Positions 8,759 to 16,890 of a DNA stretch of 36,323 nucleotides are shown piece after piece. The notes under the pieces were generated by a model. The model did no database searches. It was given only the letters and a program-made list of their open reading frames with translations, and had not been told where the DNA came from. The translations under genes were made by a program, and so were the position numbers. How positions within the stretch are numbered: the first letter of the stretch is position 1; each line of letters starts with the position of its first letter. Source of the DNA: a virus; the IMG/VR virus record IMGVR_UViG_3300023220_000082, positions 1 through 36,323 of that record; one strand, given 5' to 3'.

Positions 8759-9373
8759 ATGGCCGGTGGCTTTGATGGAAATGGAAACTTTATTCTACGC
8801 TTCGACTGGACGGATGATGAAGCTGCTGCTGTAGTTATAACGGCTAGTAGGTTTGATCAGATGGCGGTTGATTACCAGGTTGCGCTTGAGAATTGCTATA
8901 CTTTGGATTCACAGACTACCCCTACAACCAACTTAGCGATGGGTAGTAATAAGATAACGGGCGTAACAGATGGTACCGCTGATCAAGACGCAGCTACTAT
9001 ATCTCAACTTATCTTACCTATGGGTTGGGCTGCCTCTGATGAGACAAGTGGTGTTTCTACAGGAAATGCTAAGTTAACCTATCAATGGCAAGTAGCATTT
9101 ACTATATCGTCAATATTCGCAAATGTTAGCGTGGCTCCAACAGGCTCTAGCATGATAATAGATGTTAATGATGGTGGTAGTACAATAATGTCTAGTGCTA
9201 AGCTAGAGATTGATGCTGGTGAGACCACTACAAGAACGGCTGCTACACCGCCTGTTTTAACTGATACTGCATTTGCTGCTGGTGCGATTATGACCTTTGA
9301 CTTCGATCAAGTTGGCTCAACGATAGCGGGGGCAGGTGTTAAAGTTTATATGAACGGAAGGATAACCACCTAA
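8759..9373 (+). CDS. Tail fibre/spike protein, virion-attachment type N-terminus
   Basis: 204 residues. The N-terminus MAGGFDGNGNFILRFDW, then ITASRFDQM, then DSQTTPTTNLAMGSNKITGV matches the usual podovirus fibre/spike attachment start (GFDGxGxF, TTPTxNxxMGxxKI). The C-terminal half is Thr/Ala/Gly-rich beta sequence (AKLTYQWQVAFTISSIFANV) ending in a strand with YMNGRI. It is likely the adaptor on which the following small beta proteins and the esterase spike assemble. It has its own ribosome site and overlaps the next ATG. Confidence 0.7.
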   Translation: MAGGFDGNGNFILRFDWTDDEAAAVVITASRFDQMAVDYQVALENCYTLDSQTTPTTNLAMGSNKITGVTDGTADQDAATISQLILPMGWAASDETSGVSTGNAKLTYQWQVAFTISSIFANVSVAPTGSSMIIDVNDGGSTIMSSAKLEIDAGETTTRTAATPPVLTDTAFAAGAIMTFDFDQVGSTIAGAGVKVYMNGRITT

Positions 9374-10317
9374 TGTATTTTATAAACTCATATATCTTTG
9401 GGACTAATTTCTACAAGACCAATTTACATACCGGGACAGGTGCGGAACTTTCTATAACTGGATTGGGATTTCAGCCTGATTTAACCTGGATAAAGAACTT
9501 TGGCACAAGTTCGACTAATCATCACATATTTACATCTGAAAGAACTGCTACCAAGTACCTAAAGACCAATTCACAGGATGCAGAAACAACTGACACACAA
9601 AGTCTAAAAAGCTTTGATGCTCAAGGCTTTACTTTGGGAACAAGTGCTGCAACTAACGATAGCTCTGAAACGTATGTTTCTTTTAATATAGAGCAGAAGT
9701 CAGGCGTATTTAGTATGATTAGTTACGCTGGTACAGGTGTAGCAAAAGCAGAGGCTCATGGTCTTGGTGCAACACCTGAGATGATGATAGTTAAGTCATA
9801 TGATACCGCATCAACTGATTGGATGGTGTTTCATACCGACCTTACAGGATCTGGTTATTATTTGAGATTAAACGCAGCCTCAGCAGAGGTTAATGGTGGG
9901 ACTACGGTCTGGAACGGAAACCCCGATGGAACAAATATTAACCTAGGGACTAATGGGAATGTTAATACCGGATCAAGAAATTACTTAGCGTTGTGTTTTG
10001 CTAGTTTAGCTGGTGAGTGTGATGTTGGTGTTTATACGGGCAACGGATCTACGACCGGGCCCTTAGTTGTAACAGGTTTTGAACCTGCTTTTGTAATGAT
10101 TAAACGTGCTAACTCTTCGGAAGATTGGGCATTGTATGACAATAAAACAACATCCGGCAACCCTAGAGCTTTATTGGTTCCTAACTTACAAAGTGCTTCT
10201 GCTGCCACAGATTTAGACTTTAATTCCAACGGATTTCAACCCAAAGCTACGGCCCCACAGATTAACGCGAGTGGATCTACTTATGTTTATTTAGCCCTAA
10301 AGGAGATTGTATTTTGA
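9373..10317 (+). CDS. DUF7483-like repeat protein, putative tail fibre component
   Basis: 314 residues with three copies of one beta unit: around residues 18-55 (TGTGAELSITGLGFQPDL), 118-155 (YAGTGVAKAEAHGLGATPE) and 220-258 (YTGNGSTTGPLVVTGFEPAF). The latter two are followed by MIVKSYDTAS/MIKRANSSE and a W-hydrophobic strand. This unit (G-x-G, GFxPxxVxIK, DW) is widespread in tail fibres of marine phages. It probably forms an exposed lectin-like shaft or tip. Starts at TAATG. Confidence 0.65.
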   Translation: MYFINSYIFGTNFYKTNLHTGTGAELSITGLGFQPDLTWIKNFGTSSTNHHIFTSERTATKYLKTNSQDAETTDTQSLKSFDAQGFTLGTSAATNDSSETYVSFNIEQKSGVFSMISYAGTGVAKAEAHGLGATPEMMIVKSYDTASTDWMVFHTDLTGSGYYLRLNAASAEVNGGTTVWNGNPDGTNINLGTNGNVNTGSRNYLALCFASLAGECDVGVYTGNGSTTGPLVVTGFEPAFVMIKRANSSEDWALYDNKTTSGNPRALLVPNLQSASAATDLDFNSNGFQPKATAPQINASGSTYVYLALKEIVF

Positions 10318-10739
10318 GAAGGATTTATGATGATCTCCGGGTTAGGGGTTTTTTACAGCTAGGTAACACTGACAAGGCGGTAGACGACGGAACCATACGG
10401 TTTAATCCTGATTTCCTAGAGCTTCGTATAAACGGAGAGTGGGTTAAATTAGGATTTGACGGTGATATAACCCTTAAAACAGGAGATTACACAGCGACAA
10501 TTGCTGATGGCGTTCTATTGGTAGATGCTACCTCTGGAGACGTTGATATAACTCTATACACAGCTGTAGGCAATGGCAGAAGGGAATTAACAGTTATTAA
10601 GGTAGATGGGACAAGCAACACGGTTAATATTCTAACAAATGGCAGTGAGACCATTAATGACGAGGATGATGCAGCTACTTCCGTCCAACATACATCATTA
10701 ACTTTTGTGTCTGATAATGCTAACTGGCAAGTGATATGA
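10314..10739 (+). CDS. Small tail-associated beta protein, TTG start
   Basis: 141 residues, beta-rich. It has LGNTDKAVDDGTIRFNPD and INGEWVKLGF, a pattern seen in fibre-associated proteins, then a second domain (TLKTGDYTATIADGVLLVDA, TVNILTNGSETIND) of the kind found in phage structural beta domains. The start is TTG at 10314, overlapping the previous TGA, with AAAGGAG at 10299-10305 in good position. No in-frame ATG is nearby. Confidence 0.6.
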   Translation: MRRIYDDLRVRGFLQLGNTDKAVDDGTIRFNPDFLELRINGEWVKLGFDGDITLKTGDYTATIADGVLLVDATSGDVDITLYTAVGNGRRELTVIKVDGTSNTVNILTNGSETINDEDDAATSVQHTSLTFVSDNANWQVI

Positions 10740-11470
10740 CTTTTGTTCCAAACACTTCACGTGATGAGGTAATGCTCGGTAATGTTACTGGTCGTGAGAT
10801 GGGCGGCTTTACTGGACGCAGTACTCTTATCGGATCAACTACAAGTGATGTATGGGATGAAGGTGGGATAATGGTATATCCTACGGCTGCTGAGACTTGG
10901 GAGCTTCTAAGTACTGACGCTGATGATACCTCGGCCGGAACTGGAGCAAGAACAGTTCTAGTAACTAGTTTAAGCGATACTTTTGTACCGCAGGTTAACC
11001 TTGTTACTCTAGATGGAACAACTCCCGTAACGGTTTCGGGGACTCACTTTAGGCCAATAGGTATAACAGTTCTAACGTCTGGTTCTATTAATGGAAATAA
11101 CGAAGGTACGTTAAGATGTAGGAACGCATCAGGAGGGGCTGTAAGAATGACAGCTTTGCCGGGTAGAGGTAGGAGTTTTAATAGTCACTATACTGTTCCT
11201 GCTGGCAAGGTAGCTAGAGCTGTGCAGATTACACCTTTTGTGCCAAAGAACGAAGATGTTCAATTAAATCCAAGACTTAATCTAAGAACAGATTCTGATT
11301 CAGCATGGATTGATGGTGGCGTAGAGCCTTTGTACCAAGGCGCATTTACATTTATAGAGAACAACCCGTTAGGATTGGTGGCTGGTACTGATCTTAAGAT
11401 AGAGGCTGCTTCGACCAATGAGAATATTACTTTAATTGTTTTTACAGATTTATACATAGTGGACGCTTGA
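10736..11470 (+). CDS. Beta-rich virion protein of the fibre module, function unknown
   Basis: 244 residues. N-terminal SRDEVMLGNVTGREMGGFTG is followed by a jelly-roll-like domain with MVYPTAAETWELLSTDADD, TFVPQVNLVTLDGTTPVTV, HYTVPAGKVARAVQITPF and a terminal strand LIVFTDLYIVDA. Similar proteins often lie beside phage receptor-binding genes. The ATG overlaps the previous TGA. It may be a fibre-head domain or chaperone; no enzyme motif was seen. Confidence 0.55.
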   Translation: MTFVPNTSRDEVMLGNVTGREMGGFTGRSTLIGSTTSDVWDEGGIMVYPTAAETWELLSTDADDTSAGTGARTVLVTSLSDTFVPQVNLVTLDGTTPVTVSGTHFRPIGITVLTSGSINGNNEGTLRCRNASGGAVRMTALPGRGRSFNSHYTVPAGKVARAVQITPFVPKNEDVQLNPRLNLRTDSDSAWIDGGVEPLYQGAFTFIENNPLGLVAGTDLKIEAASTNENITLIVFTDLYIVDA

Positions 11471-11471
11471 T

Positions 11472-11780
11472 ATGGAAGCTTTTATAGGAAGAAATATGAA
11501 CTCGGCGGGTGACGCGTCAATACCAGGCGCTATATCCGTAGGGGACTCGACTAGTACCGTTTTATTAGCTGAGAATAAAAAGCGAATTTCGGTGACAATA
11601 TCGGTACAAGACGCCGACATTTGGGTAAAAGAACAGGCTGCAATTGTAGATGATGATAAGAAGGGTCTGCCAGTTTATAATGGAGAAACCGCTACTGACA
11701 AAACCGACAACGTTTACACGGGAGAAATCTCAGCAATAGCAGAGGACGGAACCGCGCAAGTTTACGTAACGGAGATATAA
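11472..11780 (+). CDS. Small fibre-module beta protein, paralogue A
   Basis: 102 residues, related to the next gene. Both have ISVGxSxSxxLLAxNxxR in the first half, a strand with IWVK/VWIR in the middle, and YTGEISAIAEDGT with a terminal VYVTEI. It is probably a small all-beta cap or connector on the fibre. The pair suggests gene duplication and hetero-oligomer formation. Confidence 0.6.
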   Translation: MEAFIGRNMNSAGDASIPGAISVGDSTSTVLLAENKKRISVTISVQDADIWVKEQAAIVDDDKKGLPVYNGETATDKTDNVYTGEISAIAEDGTAQVYVTEI

Positions 11781-12116
11781 ATGGAAAAGTATGGAACAAG
11801 GATAATAGACAAAACAGTTCCTACAGCTAATGTACCTTCTGGCATAAGCGTTGGGCAATCTGTTTCTGTCACTCTGTTAGCTGCTAATCCCAATAGAAAG
11901 TATATGTACTTTGCCGTACCTGAAAGTGATAATGGAAAGCAAGTATGGATAAGACTTTATCCTAGCTCAGATGATAATTTAAAGCGTGGCATTATACTCT
12001 ATGAGACTGACAAGGGGCCTACAACCCATGCGATTAGTGGGGAGCTTATTTATACAGGTGAAGTCAGTGCTATTTCAGAAGATGATACTAATGATGTTTT
12101 TGTGACGGAGTTTTAG
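11781..12116 (+). CDS. Small fibre-module beta protein, paralogue B
   Basis: 111 residues, paralogue of the gene just before it. Shared features are ISVGQSVSVTLLAANPNR, VWIRLYPSSDDN, YTGEVSAISEDDT and a terminal VFVTEF. It starts right after the previous TAA and ends one base before the next ATG. The likely role is structural, in the receptor-binding complex. Confidence 0.6.
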   Translation: MEKYGTRIIDKTVPTANVPSGISVGQSVSVTLLAANPNRKYMYFAVPESDNGKQVWIRLYPSSDDNLKRGIILYETDKGPTTHAISGELIYTGEVSAISEDDTNDVFVTEF

Positions 12117-12404
12117 ATGATTTACTCCAATGTAGATATGACCAGCACAGGAAATGGAGCTTCGCAAGCTGTTACTGGTACAAAGCTAACTGTTCAAATT
12201 ATAAATAAAACGGGCCAACATCAAGGGGGCGTTATAGCCATTCAGGGGTCACTTGATGATTCCAACTGGGGAAAGATTGCTAGAATAAAGGGAAGGAAGG
12301 CACTCGAAAGCTTTGATATTGGTGCTATGAAACACGTAAGATACAGAGTTGTTGAAACTGAGGCCGATACTTCCACAATAGATATTATTATAGAGGACAG
12401 GTAA
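12117..12404 (+). CDS. Small beta protein of the fibre module
   Basis: 95 residues: VDMTSTGNGASQAV, KLTVQIINKTGQHQGGVIAI, GSLDDSNWGKIARIKG, and a C-terminal VRYRVVETEADTSTIDI strand pair. This resembles small jelly-roll proteins found beside phage fibres, where a W and a D-D-S-N-W loop are common. It shares TAATG with the spike gene. Structural role inferred. Confidence 0.5.
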   Translation: MIYSNVDMTSTGNGASQAVTGTKLTVQIINKTGQHQGGVIAIQGSLDDSNWGKIARIKGRKALESFDIGAMKHVRYRVVETEADTSTIDIIIEDR

Positions 12405-14773
12405 TGACTACTAACCAAGAAGGAAAACACGTCTCATTTAGAGCTATATCTGGAACAAGCGGAACCTACAACGGTGATGCTATTGCTTGTTTTAAAGCCG
12501 AGGGAGCTACTGCCAACGATTACAATTCCGCTTTTATACAATGGCTACAGATAAGAACAGGAAGCTCTCAGGGGGACTTAAACGGGCTTCAGTCACTGTT
12601 TGCTATTCAACAAGGTTTTGACTCATGGGGCGATGTTAACACCTTCCCATCTAGCAGTAGCGTAGAAGATGTCTATGTATTAGCAGTCCATTCAAACGGA
12701 GTGGGGCGAGGTACAATTGCAGATGCTCAGCCTTATTTATCTGGAGCTATAAGTGGCGCTAATATCTGGAACGGTTCGGAGTTTGCTCAATTAAATGTTG
12801 GTAGTAACAACGAGGGAAACAATGCTTCAAGCTTTGGCCCTGAAGCTGCTCTTGGTTATTTTATAGGCCAGCAGGAGACAATTAATATAGTTAAGAAGGG
12901 TGTTAATAGTTCTTACTTACACAACGATGGATCAACTACGCTAAGCTGGAATAAAGATATATCTGGTGGTTTGTATAGCGAATTACTTACAGAGATAAGC
13001 GCTGCTAGTGTTAAAACCATGAAGGGGCTTGTTATATTCCTAGGTGGAAATGATAGAAACGGAACAAGAGCACCCGACGTACAAAACAATATAGATGATT
13101 TTATTACTCAGTTTATTGCAGATCATTCTGGTAAATTACATGCTAGCTTCAAGGTTATGGTTATAGGACTAGTTCCCTATGACACTCCTAATGGGTTTGA
13201 AGATGATGTAATGTCTGGTTTAATTGCGGGTGTTGCAGATGCTAATGCAAGCAATCCTACAATCACCACTACATTGCAGTACATATACGATCATGCCGTT
13301 GGTGCAGATGGAGTACATCTAGACTGGGAGGGACAGACTGATCTAGGAGAAAGTTTAGCAAGACAGTACTTAACTATTCCGACTACTGATTACTTTACCT
13401 TTGCAGACTTTATCGCAGATCCGAATGAAGTATTCTCTACGATTGTAACGGATACAGGTGAGGTTACAAGTGTTGTAGGTAATGGGGTAACGTTTAACAA
13501 CGCTGGTTTAACTGGGCCTGATCTTATTACTGACGGTATAGAATCAGGCAAGGATTCCTTTAGATATGCAGGAGCGGAAGTTCTTGCCGGTGCGAATAAT
13601 ACGGATATCAATTATCTACCAACTGAGAAACATGAGTTCCATGTATTGCATAAGATATCTGGTGGAACTACCGGAACTTTATTCAGTAAACGAGATTCAA
13701 CAGCTGGTAATGCTAACTGGCATAGTTTCGTAAGTGGCAATGATCTTAACTATTCAGTGGGTAATGGTGCGGCTTCTGTTACCGAGGAAGCAATTGCCGA
13801 TGGAACCACTCAAGTTACTTACGGTGTAAACGACACGACTAATAAGAGACAGTTTGTTAGAGGCAGACCAGATATAGCAAGTGGAACTCCGGGAGCGGGA
13901 ACCAATGCATTCAAGCCTACTCTAGGTGTAAGGTGGCAGGTAGGTGATACAAGTATAGGCTTTCCGCTAACTGGTGATATAGGATTTTTCGTTACCTGGT
14001 CGGGTAATTTAACCAGGATTCAACGTCGTAGGTTAAATGTTTATTACGCTGCTAACTGGACGCTCTCTAATGGTGCTGTTGAAGATTACGGAACATTGGC
14101 AATGAACCTAGATTCTACTGATGCTTCTAGCTTAACTTTAGATGGGGCTGATGTTACTACATGGGCGGATCAAACGGCCAATAGTAATGATGCCGCTGGT
14201 ACAACCAAACCTTCCTATAGTGCAACAGCTGTTCAAGGCTTGCCAGGAGTAACCTTTGTTAGTGATGGGTCGACTACCTGGGAAAACTTAGTCATAACCG
14301 ACTCAACAAGTTTAAACTGGGCCACACAGAATTTAATAGGTGTTTGTACCTTTGCTACTGACAATGGGAATCAATTTAGGATCCTACAGAAGTGGGGTGC
14401 AGGTCAATTAGAATTTATCTGGAATTACAGAGGGGATCAGTCTCCTGACGATATAAGTATGGGTTATTCAGAAGACGGAACAACTACTGCCTTTGGATCA
14501 CCTAATTTACCATTAAGTTATCCTGGCAGACCACAGTTTATAGATGCTCACCACGACGGAGCTAATCCTGACTTTGCTATTAACATAGCTGAAGATACAG
14601 CTACCGTAGCGGAAGGGGTGAATAACGGAACAACTAACATTACCCTAGGGGCCGTTTCTGGATCTGCATACGAGTTTACTTACCACCAATTCTTGTTTTA
14701 CAGCGCTGAATTGACGGACATAGAGAGATCAAAGGTATTTGATATATTAATAGAAACCTGGAAAAGAACATGA
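12404..14773 (+). CDS. Tail spike with SGNH/sialate O-acetylesterase-like domain and C-terminal lectin-like domains
   Basis: 789 residues. About 85-325 reads as an SGNH/SASA-type carbohydrate esterase: VYVLAVHSNGVGRGT with the nucleophile at Ser97 and Asn98 after it (GQSN is usual; here VHSN), SSFGPEAALGYF, a strand with IFLGGNDRNG (Asn216), and ADGVHLDWEG with Asp302 and His305 as the Asp-x-x-His pair. From about 330 onward two beta-sandwich, LamG/ConA-like regions follow, the second from MNLDSTDASSLTLDGADV. The likely job is binding and deacetylating host surface polysaccharide. It is the largest fibre-module gene and so the main host-range candidate. Confidence 0.75.
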   Translation: MTTNQEGKHVSFRAISGTSGTYNGDAIACFKAEGATANDYNSAFIQWLQIRTGSSQGDLNGLQSLFAIQQGFDSWGDVNTFPSSSSVEDVYVLAVHSNGVGRGTIADAQPYLSGAISGANIWNGSEFAQLNVGSNNEGNNASSFGPEAALGYFIGQQETINIVKKGVNSSYLHNDGSTTLSWNKDISGGLYSELLTEISAASVKTMKGLVIFLGGNDRNGTRAPDVQNNIDDFITQFIADHSGKLHASFKVMVIGLVPYDTPNGFEDDVMSGLIAGVADANASNPTITTTLQYIYDHAVGADGVHLDWEGQTDLGESLARQYLTIPTTDYFTFADFIADPNEVFSTIVTDTGEVTSVVGNGVTFNNAGLTGPDLITDGIESGKDSFRYAGAEVLAGANNTDINYLPTEKHEFHVLHKISGGTTGTLFSKRDSTAGNANWHSFVSGNDLNYSVGNGAASVTEEAIADGTTQVTYGVNDTTNKRQFVRGRPDIASGTPGAGTNAFKPTLGVRWQVGDTSIGFPLTGDIGFFVTWSGNLTRIQRRRLNVYYAANWTLSNGAVEDYGTLAMNLDSTDASSLTLDGADVTTWADQTANSNDAAGTTKPSYSATAVQGLPGVTFVSDGSTTWENLVITDSTSLNWATQNLIGVCTFATDNGNQFRILQKWGAGQLEFIWNYRGDQSPDDISMGYSEDGTTTAFGSPNLPLSYPGRPQFIDAHHDGANPDFAINIAEDTATVAEGVNNGTTNITLGAVSGSAYEFTYHQFLFYSAELTDIERSKVFDILIETWKRT

Positions 14774-14958
14774 CCAAACCACTAACAGATTTTAATAATG
14801 GCAATTACCGCAAGGCTATTAACTCTTGCAAGGCTAACATGTCTTTAATTGAAGAGCTAGAGAGCGATCCTGATGTTCCTGACGAGATACCCGCTTATTT
14901 AAGGGGTAAAATAGGACATGAGGATGAAAAAAAACGTAGGAAGCAGCAAAGACGATGA
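14770..14958 (+). CDS. Small protein after the spike, unknown
   Basis: 62 residues, highly charged, mainly helical, with an acidic middle (EELESDPDVPDEIP) and a basic Lys/Arg-rich C-terminus. It overlaps the spike stop (ATGA) and the next start. Nothing identifies its function. The overlap supports it being translated. Confidence 0.55.
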   Translation: MTKPLTDFNNGNYRKAINSCKANMSLIEELESDPDVPDEIPAYLRGKIGHEDEKKRRKQQRR

Positions 14959-15287
14959 ATGAAAAGGAATTAAGGATTGTTGAGGAGACGGCCAAAAGGA
15001 CGGCTGAACCTATAATAGAGTACGTCAACAATCTTCTGAGCGACGCTTTGGGTGTTGATGTAAGGGATGAATCCCAACGAAGTAGACCAAGAGAGGCTAT
15101 TAAGTACGCCTTCAAGCACATGAATCATAAGGTTCGCTACATAGCGATGATTGTTTCTGTCACTCTCCTAATAGTGTTAATCGTTGTAGGTGGTGGCGGT
15201 TATATTGCTTATGTTAATTTCGATCGTATGTGTACTTTACTGCCATTAAAACATTGCCCGGAGGTGAGTAGTGACTCTTTCAAGTAG
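14955..15287 (+). CDS. Single-span membrane protein of the lysis region
   Basis: 110 residues. A charged helical N-terminus (about 60 residues) is followed by one strong membrane segment, about 63-88 (IAMIVSVTLLIVLIVVGGGGYIAYV), then a short Cys-containing tail. Its place at the head of the membrane-protein cassette suggests a holin or lysis-timing role, but no family was recognised. ATG overlaps the previous TGA. Confidence 0.55.
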   Translation: MNEKELRIVEETAKRTAEPIIEYVNNLLSDALGVDVRDESQRSRPREAIKYAFKHMNHKVRYIAMIVSVTLLIVLIVVGGGGYIAYVNFDRMCTLLPLKHCPEVSSDSFK

Positions 15288-15606
15288 AGATATAGAGCTA
15301 ATAGATAAGACGGTTCGCCAGGTCACAGAGGGGCTTGGTGGTAGAGTGGGCGAGGTAGAGCAGCGCCTTGCATCAAATGACACAATGTGGAAGATGCATC
15401 TTGATAACTTTTCTGCGCTTAGTAACGATCAGAAGGAGTCTTTTAGGGGCGTTAATGAAAAACTAGATAAGATCATCCCAAAGGTAGCAAAGATAGACGA
15501 TCATGAGCGAAAGATAAACGCCTTACTAAAGAAAAGCTGGAAAGAAAAAGGCGCATGGGGCGTGGCTATGTTAGTTTGGGGTGGTATAATAGCATTTGTT
15601 AGATAG
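15271..15606 (+). CDS. Coiled-coil protein with C-terminal membrane anchor, holin-like
   Basis: 111 residues. The GTG start at 15271 has GGAGG about 5 bases upstream. The N-terminal 80 residues are heptad-rich; the last 18 are hydrophobic (GAWGVAMLVWGGIIAFVR). This resembles haemolysin XhlA-like or holin-accessory proteins, with cytoplasmic coil and C-terminal anchor. It overlaps the preceding gene by 17 bases. The lysis role is inferred from neighbours. Confidence 0.5.
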   Translation: MTLSSRDIELIDKTVRQVTEGLGGRVGEVEQRLASNDTMWKMHLDNFSALSNDQKESFRGVNEKLDKIIPKVAKIDDHERKINALLKKSWKEKGAWGVAMLVWGGIIAFVR

Positions 15607-15615
15607 GAGATTATT

Positions 15616-15828
15616 ATGGATACAGTTATAGACTTTATAAAAGAACACGTAATTTCGATAGGATCAATAGGTGGCTGGCTACTCGTAGGAATAGGAGCTG
15701 GACTTGTAGCAGCTGGTTATTTTGGAGTAGATAGTTTTGTTGCCAAGATAATTGAGTATGGAACGCTACCAGCTGGGATCTTAGCTATGGTTTATGGTGG
15801 TTTACTGGTGGTTAAAAAGAATGTCTAA
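15616..15828 (+). CDS. Putative holin with two membrane segments
   Basis: 70 residues: a short amphipathic start, membrane segment 1 at about 18-36 (GGWLLVGIGAGLVAAGYFG), a short polar loop, membrane segment 2 at about 48-66 (GTLPAGILAMVYGGLLVV), and a basic KKNV tail. The size, two spans and basic end fit a class II holin. It comes just before the spanin-like pair. TAGGAG lies upstream of the ATG. Confidence 0.6.
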   Translation: MDTVIDFIKEHVISIGSIGGWLLVGIGAGLVAAGYFGVDSFVAKIIEYGTLPAGILAMVYGGLLVVKKNV

Positions 15829-16036
15829 AGGCGTACCAGCTTGGAGGTTTTACTTAGTTATCTGCATAGCCACTATAATTGTAGGGGTTGGTGCTTATGG
15901 ACTTGGTAAAAAGACTGAAGAGACTGATTTACTAAAAGCACAGATAATTGAACGCAACACAGATCAGGAGGCTTTAGATGAGATTAACAGGAATCTGCCT
16001 AGTATTACTGATAGCAATTTCTGGGAGCGCCTGTAG
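15821..16036 (+). CDS. Putative inner-membrane spanin (Rz-like)
   Basis: 71 residues, start ATG 15821 (an upstream in-frame start exists but this one overlaps the holin stop). One N-terminal membrane span (FYLVICIATIIVGVGAYGLG) is followed by a short charged helix and a closing LPSITDSNFWERL. This is the Rz plan (type II anchor, periplasmic helix), although shorter than lambda Rz. The lipoprotein gene begins inside it in another frame, the classic Rz/Rz1 overlap. Inner-to-outer membrane bridging is inferred. Confidence 0.6.
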   Translation: MSKGVPAWRFYLVICIATIIVGVGAYGLGKKTEETDLLKAQIIERNTDQEALDEINRNLPSITDSNFWERL

Positions 16037-16274
16037 CGGGCCTACAAAGTACCTACGTTCTGAATTAGGGTGTAGTACCCCTGAGTTAACTACGTCTGTT
16101 AAGCAGTGCTTAAAGAAGCATTGTGACACGTTAGAGAATAGACAAAACGCTTTACAGATAACTATAGCTGCTAAGCAAGGAAAAGAACGTGATGACAGAG
16201 ATGAAATAATAACAAAGGCTGCCAGAATAGATCCCTGGGGATTTATAACCTCGATAGATTACTGGCCCTTTTAA
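15978..16274 (+). CDS. Putative outer-membrane spanin lipoprotein (Rz1-like)
   Basis: 98 residues. A signal peptide with LVLLIAISGSAC puts the lipid-modified Cys at 19. The lipobox is loose (Gly-Ser-Ala before Cys). Mature sequence is about 80 residues with three more Cys and a charged helix, and ends DPWGFITSIDYWPF. An AGGAGG ribosome site lies inside the Rz-like gene, and the two overlap by 59 bases in different frames. This pairing supports an o-spanin. The mature part is long and Cys-rich compared with classical Rz1, so an unusual spanin or another lipoprotein is possible. Confidence 0.6.
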   Translation: MRLTGICLVLLIAISGSACSGPTKYLRSELGCSTPELTTSVKQCLKKHCDTLENRQNALQITIAAKQGKERDDRDEIITKAARIDPWGFITSIDYWPF

Positions 16275-16345
16275 GAAATAGATGGCGGGTCTTTATGAAC
16301 CATACACTCCCACGGTTTGTGTCTCTCCCTGGCTCGTCATCTTCC

Positions 16346-16373
16346 TTGACTTATGTTAAATAGGGTGTATTAT
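16346..16373 (+). promoter_or_regulatory. Sigma-70-like promoter facing into the leftward operon
   Basis: TTGACT (16346-16351), 16 bases, TATTAT (16368-16373). It points rightward, but all genes to its right up to 21896 are on the other strand, so a transcript would be antisense to the end of the leftward operon. It lies in the convergent gap 16275-16400, where no gene is seen. Confidence 0.4.
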
Positions 16374-16381
16374 TTATTGCC

Positions 16382-16395
16382 CTCTGTGCCCAGAG
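16382..16395 (-). terminator. Short hairpin at the end of the leftward operon
   Basis: CTCTG-TGCC-CAGAG, five pairs with a four-base loop, just after the last leftward stop. The leftward downstream sequence is A/T-rich but lacks a clean T run, so this is only a weak terminator candidate. No stronger bidirectional terminator was seen between the convergent operons. Confidence 0.3.
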
Positions 16396-16400
16396 ATGTA

Positions 16401-16580
16401 TCAATACTCCTCATTTCCATACACCTCATCTATAACCCTCTCGCACTCCTTCTTATCACCTTCCATTTTATATTGAGGTATAAAGGTTTTACAGTCAGCT
16501 TCCTCTAGCATCATCTTTGTATGCGTTAAATTACGGGTGCATTCTTTCCTGTATCCACCTCTTTTAGTTCTTACTCCCAT
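16401..16580 (-). CDS. Small basic protein, last gene of leftward operon
   Basis: 59 residues from ATG 16580, with GGAGAG upstream; longer readings lack a ribosome site. It begins GVRTKRGGYRKECTRNLTH and ends acidic (VIDEVYGNEEY), with three Cys. Start lies inside the HNH-like gene. Function unknown; the basic, Arg/Gly-rich start might bind nucleic acid. Confidence 0.5.
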   Translation of the reverse strand: MGVRTKRGGYRKECTRNLTHTKMMLEEADCKTFIPQYKMEGDKKECERVIDEVYGNEEY

Positions 16581-16890
16581 TAGACTCTCCTTTGTAGGTT
16601 TCGTAAATCTCATCACAGTATTGTAAAATATCCGCGTCAAACCCCCACTCCTTCAGAACCTTATCCTCATTCCCTCCTTTATGTATTGCCCTATGAATGA
16701 AATCGCATACAGTAAATGCGTGGTTATCTCCCGCTTTAATTCCAGTGCCTTTAGATGGACATTGTAAAGAGTGGTGTCCGTATGTTTCGTCTTGGCAAGG
16801 ATGAGGCTTAGTTATTGTGCATGGGCGGAATCTTAGCCATTCAAGAAACTTCTTGTCAACTATGCGCTTTTCTTTGAAGAAGCTATCCAT
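16564..16890 (-). CDS. Putative HNH-type nuclease (DUF968/Ref-like)
   Basis: 108 residues with RFRPCTI, then HPCQDETYGHHSLQCPS, KGTGIKAGDNHAFTVCDFIH and HRAIHKGG. This is the C-x(n)-H-H, G-x-G-x-K-x-x-D, C-x-x-x-H-x-x-x-H layout of small phage HNH nucleases. It could act in recombination or host DNA breakdown. Start ATG 16890 overlaps the end of the HNH-AP2 gene. The metal-binding set is partly unusual, so activity is unproven. Confidence 0.6.
   Translation of the reverse strand: MDSFFKEKRIVDKKFLEWLRFRPCTITKPHPCQDETYGHHSLQCPSKGTGIKAGDNHAFTVCDFIHRAIHKGGNEDKVLKEWGFDADILQYCDEIYETYKGESNGSKN

Noticed and set aside
9039-9075. CTGATGA followed by GAAA, as in a hammerhead ribozyme core
   Set aside because: No flanking stems can form and it lies inside a well-supported fibre gene.
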